A DNA stretch of 64,000 nt, taken from NCBI GenBank assembly GCA_963402885.1, contig OY727093.1, positions 1,302,001-1,366,000 on the forward strand. Reading direction: 5' to 3'. How positions within the stretch are numbered: the stretch's first letter is position 1; the number at the start of each line of letters is the position of its first letter. The notes beneath the pieces were generated by a model that was not told where the DNA came from, made no database searches, and saw only the letters and a list, made by a program, of their open reading frames with translations. This document shows positions 56,784 through 64,000 of this stretch, in pieces. The position numbers were made by a program, and so were the translations under genes. The stretch comes from Antedon bifida (Eukaryota > Echinodermata > Crinoidea > Comatulida > Antedonidae).

Positions 56784-57398
56784 AAATGTGTCAAGATGCT
56801 TGCTTTGTTGTCTGCCAGTGGGATATAACAGTGAATAGGGGACCATACCCAACCATAAGCTTTATTTTGACAGATGTACCGTAGGCCTACCGACTAAAAT
56901 TACGACAAAAGTTACGAATTAGAATTTAAACAAAGTTTAAGTTCAAGAAAATTTGAAATGGAATATAGATCAAGAAATCATGTGCATTGGTATTTTTTGT
57001 ATATTATATTAAAAATAAATGTATTCATTACAAAAGGAATATATTGTACTATCTGCAAGTAAGTAATATTTATTTCTTTCCAAGAACAGAACAATTTATA
57101 AAACAGCATAACATTTGAATGAAAATAAATACATAGAATAATACAAACATTAAACTTGAGAAAGTAAACATGGAAAGCAGGGGATAACACTTTAAGCCAA
57201 AAGGCTTGTTTCCATAGATAATAAATAAAATAAATGGAAATGATGTTTCACTTATAAATGAATAAAGAAACACCATAAAATTAATGAATAATATGATCTG
57301 TGTATGTCATGCTCTTACATGTTGTTTGAAATGAAGCTCCCTGATTGGCTGAAAGTTACATCCCACTGGCAGACAACAAAGCAAGCATCACACATTTC
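56784..57398. mobile_element. Element bounded by ~40-bp inverted arms
   Basis: The left arm (56784-56825) and right arm (57358-57398) are inverted copies. The shared run GATGCTTGCTTTGTTGTCTG and the following CCAGTGGGAT match exactly. The match extends outward through AAATGTGT, with CAA extra on the left. The 532-bp interior holds only AT-rich sequence, small chance frames and one TAGGCCTA word. It may be a non-autonomous DNA transposon or foldback element, but I see no clear target duplication. Confidence 0.75.
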
Positions 57399-57912
57399 TA
57401 GTGTAGATTAAACAAATTTGAATAACCTTGGATTTAACTGCTAAAACACTATTTTAACTTGCAGATATTAATATATTTACAGGTTAGTGTTTTTCTTATT
57501 GTTGTTATATAGATTGAGTAATTAAAGGAATTAAATAGAATCAGAAATACAGACTTATTCCTAGGCCTACATCATCATGATATACTTAGCCTAGCCTAGA
57601 ATAAGTCATAAGTTAGTAGGAGATGGTGGTGGTTTGCCTGCTTATGTTTACTATAGCAATCATGGCCTAGGCCTATCTAAGCTGAAATAGAATACCTACT
57701 CCTATTAATATTAGTTTTAGCATTTATTGCAACAATAAATTAACTCCTCGTCATTTCTTGATAAAATGTGAATTGGAAATTGTGTAAATTTAGTATTTTA
57801 TAATTTAGATTCTATGGCACGGAAAATATGCAGGGTAGGTATATATCACCAGTCCTTTGAGTAGTAATGATCTCAATTCAGGTACAGGACTTCACACATT
57901 TTGTAAATGTGG
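57399..57912. other. Gene-free spacer
   Basis: TAGGCCTA-like words cluster at 57561-57675; otherwise no features. Confidence 0.45.
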
Positions 57913-58053
57913 TAAGTTATGTCTACACTATCAAACTTTATGTGACAAAAAAATGTAATGTGCCCATATATGGACATTATGTATCATCATATCATATTAG
58001 GGCATATCACACTTTTTTTGTCAAACTAGTGTGATAGTATAGACAGAGCTTTA
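57913..58053 (+). mobile_element. MITE family copy 9 (forward)
   Basis: Left end AAGTTATGTCTACACTATCA and right end GTGATAGTATAGACAGAGC plus TT. The core has GTAATGTGCCCATATATGG and a shortened centre with a single GGGCATATCAC unit. TTTTTTTGTCAAACTAGTGTG precedes the right end. TA flanks are present on both sides. Confidence 0.9.
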
Positions 58054-59726
58054 GTGAAGGTGGGAAAACAAAAAATAACAAATAATATGACAATAACCAG
58101 ATTTATGGTAATGACATTTAAAGACCGCCAGGAAATGACGGAAAGCTGCGTATTCTCTCCGTCCCTCCTACACAATATTTGTAAAAAAACAAAATTGTTT
58201 AAAAATTGATAAACACACACAAGATTAATTAAGTGAATGATAGTGTGTTAGAGGATAACAGTGGCTTCACTTGAGTGATACTGAAGAATGGCTGGATTAG
58301 TGGTTTACAATAGGTCTCTGTAGCAAGTGGTTTATGAATGAATGTGTAAGCTTCTATCTTGTTTTTTACACCACTCCTTCTATTCCAACAATACATTTGT
58401 ATCCCCTTCTTTTTCCGACCTTCAAAGATTTCGGTGGTAAAATACCATAAATAATAGCTCCCAATTACTAATTGCAACTGATTTAAAAAATTTAGATTTG
58501 CTAAACTAGATTTTGTTACTATGAAAATACTGTACATATGTGTTAGAAGTTGTTGTATCTAACTTTCTCAAATATAATAATGTGTAAATGCAATATACTG
58601 TATATAAACACATCAGGCACAGAACATGAATTCTAAACCGCCCGGTGATATACTGAAAATTTAATTAATTAATTTTTAACAATGATATATATTTCTCTAC
58701 GAAATCAAATGTTACAGTTTACAGTTATTCTTATTAAATCGATTACACAGTTCTTGAAATTAATATGTATATTACCCAAATTTGTAAAAAAACACAAAAT
58801 GTTATTTTCTAAAGTGAAATTATTTATGAAAAATATAAGATGCGACTTTCATATTATTCATCAAAACAAAATTGTTTTTCTTCTGATTCTATAATAATAT
58901 ATCCTTCGGGTGATGCGGACAGGTTTAATCATCGCCATGACAACTAGAGGAAGAACTTGGCAAAGATATTTTGACCTTCAGGGTCATAAAAACATGATAT
59001 CTGTCTCATATTGAGAGGGAGTGAGTTACCTCTAGATATTCTCCTCTCAGGACTTCACTAGAATTCTTGTCAGATATTGTGTTACATCAGAGAGGTCATT
59101 TTTATGTAACTGGGAGTTGACCTTTTAATGGGGCAGACTATGATTAGATTATGAACAAGATCTTATTATCAATTATGTAATAATGTCATTTTAAGGTCAC
59201 CAATCTGTTAAGTTTTGATTACTATTTTGTCCCTATTGATAACAAAACTGCAAAATCTGTTTATAAACAAAATACTAATAAATTTATTCCATAGTTATAC
59301 TATATTTACAGTATTCAGTTCATGTATACTACATATGTTAAACAAAAACTATTTTTAAACATTATTTTCCATAAATAACTTTTACATAATTACAAATGAA
59401 CTATTAGCTAACCTACTTAAGGACTTTCCTGAAGAGAATACAAACATTTGAAAAATGTAAAGACGGTCATTAAAAAACAGATTGAATGTGAACAGATTTG
59501 TGAGTTTTCATCATTCCAATATTTCATCACGAGTTGGATTCATTAAGTTGGCATTTTGACTGCGTCATTATACATTTTTATTAATAAAAAGTGCGCATAT
59601 GATTAATACACAATCAAACATTAATACATTCTCTACATTAGCAACACATTCAATACATTCATTAAAATAGGTATGTTTATTTATAGGTTTGAATATTTGC
59701 TATGCGCATAAACCGGAAATTAGATT
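58054..59726. other. Gene-free AT-rich stretch
   Basis: A 102-codon minus-strand frame at 58229-58537 contains GRKKKG and several aromatic residues but has no recognisable domain. A few frames of this length are expected by chance. Nothing else is recognised. Confidence 0.4.
59676..59681 (-). terminator. Possible poly(A) signal AATAAA
   Basis: AATAAA on the minus strand, 46 bases after the stop of the 59727-59961 candidate. The word is common by chance in AT-rich DNA. Confidence 0.2.
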
Positions 59727-59961
59727 TCAACTTTTATAATGCATGAATTTCTGATACAGTGTGTTGAAATATTTTAGGTTGAGTACTACTGCTTTAGGAT
59801 AATGCTCGTCCATGCCTCCATAATCATTCCGACTATGAGCAATCAATACATTTCTCTGAGAGCGATCAGTGGTAACTTCCGCTGAGCCACCTGGCATTGT
59901 CGTTATACAGTTAGAAATGTCGATCCGTTGTCTCGTAATTAAACCAAGAGAAGACAAACTA
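59727..59961 (-). CDS. Candidate 3'-terminal exon, unknown product
   Basis: On the minus strand AATATATTGCAG ends at 59962, a usable 3' splice site. The following frame is open for 77 codons to TGA at 59727-59729, and AATAAA lies at 59676-59681, 46 bases beyond the stop. The peptide is polar and protein-like (MPGGSAEVTTDRSQRN, then GGMDEHYPKAVVLNLKYF, ending QKFMHYKS). Acceptor, open frame, stop and poly(A) word in the right order make this the best terminal-exon candidate in the window. No family is recognised and no upstream exon was found. Confidence 0.3.
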
Positions 59962-60009
59962 CTGCAATATATTTTAATGATGACGATAAATAACTTTGGT
60001 AGAAAAATA

Positions 60010-60410
60010 TTTATTGTGACTATGGTGGTGTTGGGTTTTGATGGAAGGGTGAAGGTGTTGTGGTGGCAGAAATTTGCCAGTTGTGACTATGGCAGTCAAT
60101 GAAGATGATGAAGATAAAATGGTTCTGGTCATGTTCAATGGTGATAATCAGGTACTGGCTGTTAAGACGGTCATGGTGTGATAAAGTATGAGGTTCTGGT
60201 TCAGTGGTAATAAAATTAATATGGTTGGTTGTTATTATGAGGTACTGGTTGTGATCAATCGTGATGAGTTGCCAAGATCTGTGAGTTTGTCGGTTGTGGT
60301 GGTAACCAATGATGGTGGTAAATACAAACATGTTGATGCCGGTTGTCAGTAGGATGGATAAGATTATCGTAGTAATAATGGTTCTGGTGTGTTCAACCGG
60401 AATATGATAA
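60010..60410. repeat. Degenerate TGG/TGA-rich, strand-asymmetric tract
   Basis: The plus strand is rich in GGTTCTGG, GGTACTGG, TGGTGATAA and GTTGTGGTGG words and poor in C. The minus strand reads as repeated ACC/ATC. Words such as GAGGTNCTGGTT and GTTCAATGGTGATAATCAGG recur with loose spacing of 40-60 bp. It is probably an old minisatellite. A 103-codon minus-strand frame rich in H, I and T is a by-product. Confidence 0.65.
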
Positions 60411-60890
60411 GAATTATAGTTATAAGAATCGTGAATTTAAACCATAAATATATAAAAGAGACTGTTGTTTAACCTTGAGAAATCCTTATAACATTTGCCT
60501 GTCTGCCAATAATCTTCCTATCAAAGTTTGATGAGCTCTGAAGGAGCCTGGCCTAGAAAAAAAGCCAATTGTCCTAAAATATCTCATAATCTATAGTAAT
60601 ATAACATGTTAATGAGAGTACCATTACATATGCAATCTCTTTGATGATTCATCGTCATAAGAAATACAATTTCTATATATGGTGATTAATTAACTGTGCT
60701 CATTTATTTCATGGTAGCGTACACTCATCGTAAACAAATCAATACGTTATAAACATGAATTAGTCATTTTTTAAAGGTTGTTTGTAGCATTATGAAAATC
60801 CTCAATAAACATTAATTAGTAATTGTCAAAAACAGTAAACACATTTATCACTGTGACAGAGATTTCAATCATTTTTCTTTTTATAGGACT
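60411..60890. other. Gene-free stretch
   Basis: No recognised features. Confidence 0.45.
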
Positions 60891-60894
60891 ACTG

Positions 60895-61560
60895 TATTCT
60901 TCTTCAATATACATCACCAATTGTCCTTGTATCTACCAAGCGTATACGCTATGGGTAGACACAGAGCATTGTTGGTGTCTCTTTCTAGGAAAACAATCCC
61001 TCAATTAAAATACATCACCAATTATCTTCATATTCTCCAGGCGTATATGCTATGGGTAGACACACAGCATTGTAGTCCCTTTCCAGGAAAACATTCTTCT
61101 TCAATTCAATAATGTACATTGAATTGAAATATTTTATTTATACTTGGCGACCTCTTCAGTCAAAGACTGGTCTCCCAGAGGGCCAAGTGTACATCACCAA
61201 ATCATACTATAATTGTCACTGTTAATTGTCAGCGTATCCACTGGGCGTATACGCTATGGGTAGACATAGAGCATTGTTGGTGTCCATTTCCAGGAAAACA
61301 ATCTTCCTCAATTTAAAAATGTACATCATCAAAACATATTATAACTGTCACTTTGTCATCGTATCCACCAGGCGTACAGCCTACGCTATGGGTAAACACA
61401 CAGCATTGTAGTCCCTTTCCGGGAAAATATTATTCTTCATCAATTAAAATACATCACCAATTCATACTATAATTGCCTCTTTTTCAGTCTATCATGGCGC
61501 ATGGCGTAGACAAAGAATTGTAATCCTTTTTTTGTTTTAAGGAAAACAACCGTCTAGCAG
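60895..61560. repeat. ~105-125-bp tandem array with alternating unit types
   Basis: Five units share TACATCACCAA, a CAGGCGTATACGCTATGGGT block, AGACAYAGAGCATTG or ACACACAGCATTG, and TTTCCAGGAAAACA. Units 1 and 3 read AGCATTGTTGGTGTC; units 2 and 4 read AGCATTGTAGTCCCTTTCC. Unit 5 (about 61441-61560) is the most diverged. Short frames in different phases repeat the peptide YAMGRHRALLVS, a by-product. Unit 3 is interrupted by the insertion at 61120-61187. Confidence 0.9.
61120..61187 (-). mobile_element. Short retroposon tail inserted in the tandem array, 7-bp target duplication
   Basis: TGTACAT occurs at 61113-61119 and 61188-61194, flanking a 68-bp insert. On the minus strand the insert reads CTTGGCCCTCTGGGAGACCA, GTCTTTGACTGAAGAGG, then TATAAATAAAATATTTCAAT. 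It is the 3' end of the element at 10483-10692. Unit 4 shows the uninterrupted AATGTACATCATC at the equivalent place. Confidence 0.88.
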
Positions 61561-64000
61561 GGAGATTCCCTACCAAGCATACGGACTCCAATCATATTTA
61601 ACCAAAAAAATAAAAACTACAAAGTAATATATTTTAGTTTACATTTTATTATTTATTAGAAGTTTTCAGCTAATATACATTACATTACATATACAATAGA
61701 ATAAAGACGCATAAGCCTGTTTTAAAAATTGAAATTAATAGTAAAATAATTAGATATAAAATAATTCATTTAACTACTGTAGTGCAAATATTCGGATAGA
61801 AAATTTTGGTTACCAAAACAAAATTATGTACGCTTTTTATAACATAACATTTTATTATTGATCTTCATTAGAAGATATAAAATAACACATGACCTTTTTA
61901 GCTGTAAGGTCATGCAAACAGATAATATGCACAGTACGGTTGTCTGCAAGCCGATTGGCTGACAGCCAGTACAGGCTGACTAATTAAGAAGCCAAACGCA
62001 TATTCATATGACCTTATATGGCAATAGCATATGCACATGAAATGAGCTGTACTCCAATTTTGATAACAATAACAAGGAGTAATATTAATAATGTTATTCT
62101 ACAAGCTAGATGGGTTTTATATCAAAATACCCTTTGTAGTAGAGTATACTATTAATTTAAACTAAATCTTATCTCGTACTAATATGGGAAATACAAAGCG
62201 AGTTGTCATACACATAGAACAGAGTTGTCGTACACATTAGAACATGGACTCTAAGTAAACATAACTGCTTACTATAGAGGAGTGGAAAGAATAACATAAA
62301 ACACAGTAATAATTCAATATACATCCTTTTCTACCATTATACATGAATTTGATAAATATCAGTAAATCATGTTTTATATACGATTATAAAAAAAAATATG
62401 TAAATTCATACTAAACTCTAATTTGTATACATACATTAATGAATTTTGTAAAATAAAAATTAATACTTAAATAAATGTTACACTTAATTTTCCCATATTA
62501 GCTGCAGTTACCTTTCAAATATTTTATTTAATTTTCTTCTTATTAAAATATTTTGCTTGTTATTATTTTGCTTTTATTTTTCTGCAGTTTTTGCGTTGAA
62601 TTATTGATAAAAAATATCTGACCAAAATTGATAAAATTGCACTAAAATGGTACCAACTTATTTCTCTTATCAGGTACTTAAAATACAAAAAGAACTTAGG
62701 TAAAAATATCTCCATATCTTAAATTAAAGTATTCACTCAGACAAAGTTTACCTTCTTAAGTATGAAATTTGGTCAAGTTTAAGAGGAGAGGAGATAGTGT
62801 CAATATAGGCTCATCATATCAGTATCAGATGTTATGTTATATGTTACAGTATGTTTTGCCACATTTTGACATCGCACTACAAATACTATTTATATCGAGA
62901 TGATTATATTTAGAGTATTAGTCATATCTTCCCACAAATATACTATTTAATTAAATTGTATTTCTTTCCTGAAGCAATGGTTTTAAATTGGGTAATATGG
63001 TAGAAAAAAGACGTTTTCAAATAATAGTAGTTTTAGTGCAATAAAACCACAATAAAAGAACTTAATGTTATGTGACCAGTCTTAAGAATGTTAAGAATGA
63101 ATAGTTTAGTGGATTACTCATGTAAAGTCTATGTTATATTAAAAATGCAGCTAATTAAAAATGCTTCTATTCTGTTTACTTATTATGGTAGTATAAATGT
63201 TTAAATACTTAATACTAAAACCTTAAGCTACATCAAGAATTCAGAGCTATGGAATCTTAGGAAAGTTTTGATCACGCAAGTACAATAAAAAGTTCAAAAT
63301 GGATCATAATAAACATTTGAAACACCAAAAAGATATATCAAAATTATGCATCAAAATAGGCATCGTGTATATGTAACAACTGGCAGATGCTAGGCTTAAA
63401 CACAAAGACTCATCGACCATCGGCCATAGCCTAAGCATCTGCTAATAATGTCTGATATTAATTAGAATTACAAAAGGACTTGAATATGAAATGTGCATGA
63501 TTAATTAGTTATATTCTTACTTTAAAATTTAATTTTAACCAATTAAAAAATCATTTTTTTGTGTAATTTTGGTACTTAATGATATTTTTAATATCATAAA
63601 GGACTTTTTTTTATAGTGGATATACACAATATATGTATACATCGCACTATATTATATATATTATATATGTATATATTCTTTATATAAAAAAATAATATTT
63701 AAACTTTCTTCCAATAAAAAAAATACTAAGCTACTAGTGTATGCATTGAATAAAGGGATACTCTCCTGGTAGACAATGTAAACAACATATAATCAAAACA
63801 AAGTTCTTCTCACTACATAATTCCAGGCTTCTTTTTTAAAAACTGAAATTTTACAATCACAAATTCAATTTTAGAATCACAATTTGAGCTATAGCTGTTT
63901 TGCATTGTACAAAATTAAAGCCTACTTTGTTCTACGTATTGAATTAATTTAAGATAATTAAAGAATGGTTGTCGGTAATTGTGTTTTTCTTTATGCGAAT
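61561..64000. other. Gene-free AT-rich end of window
   Basis: A less AT-rich block at 61900-62040 contains a CCGATTGGCTGACAGCC stretch (an inverted CCAAT word). A 23-bp direct duplication with GAGTTGTCATACACA / GAGTTGTCGTACACA lies at about 62199-62244, and a TATATA run at 63645-63675. No gene is recognised. Confidence 0.45.

Noticed and set aside
58229-58537. 102-codon minus-strand frame
   Set aside because: A few frames of about 100 codons are expected by chance. No domain, splice context or family resemblance was found.
60020-60331. 103-codon minus-strand frame rich in H, I and T
   Set aside because: It is the shadow of a degenerate TGG/TGA repeat tract.
60823-61411. Three short frames sharing YAMGRHRALLVS
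   Set aside because: They lie in different phases of the same tandem array, so the shared peptide reflects DNA repetition.
63640-63680. Promoter-like TATA cluster
   Set aside because: It is simple TA-rich sequence with no initiator or downstream gene.

Overview
This window looks like AT-rich, non-coding nuclear DNA from an animal. The repeat content suggests a marine invertebrate: CR1/L2-like LINE tails ending in a GCGCTATATAA motif, tRNA-type SINE heads, MITEs, and frequent TAGGCCTA words. An echinoderm, possibly a crinoid, is my best guess. That guess rests on general impression, not a search. I see no bacterial, plasmid or viral gene organisation, no rRNA or tRNA gene, and no CRISPR array.

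No protein-coding gene can be named with confidence. By eye the base composition is about two-thirds A+T. At that composition a rough estimate gives several tens of chance reading frames of 60 codons or more over both strands of 64 kb. Reading frames of 60-100 codons here are therefore expected by chance, and length alone supports none of them. Five stretches are listed as weak exon candidates because they combine protein-like composition with a plausible splice, stop or poly(A) signal: 5614-5716 (+) and 15158-15364, 45614-45895, 56088-56234 and 59727-59961 (all -). The only coding sequence I assign to a family is the last 33 codons of a 5'-truncated LINE ORF2 at 29746-29847.

Layout. 1-15 kb: gene-poor DNA with 92-bp and 68-bp tandem duplications, two copies of a MITE, a SINE/LINE-tail element at 10483-10692 and decayed repeat fragments. 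15-18 kb: a 51-bp hairpin and a 490-bp array of 13-bp units (16680-17171). 18-27 kb: almost featureless. 27-31 kb: an exact ten-copy 23-bp array, a LINE tail and 63-bp tandem repeats. 31-42 kb: AT-rich with some CpG-containing islands that could be regulatory, a 22-bp palindromic array and small tandem repeats. 42-44 kb: a duplicated segment in which one copy carries a 286-bp insertion with a 7-bp target duplication while the other keeps the empty site. 51-58 kb: six of the nine MITE copies, and a separate pair of ~40-bp inverted arms 530 bp apart. 60-61.6 kb: a degenerate TGG/TGA-rich tract and a tandem array with alternating (dimeric) repeat types, interrupted by a short retroelement tail.

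The strongest recurring system is the nine-copy MITE family with terminal repeat AAGCTCTGTCTACACTATCA and probable TA target sites. It is about 125-185 bp long, contains internal 21-bp repeats that vary in number between copies, and includes one copy with a palindromic, chimeric interior. It has no coding capacity and must depend on a transposase encoded elsewhere.
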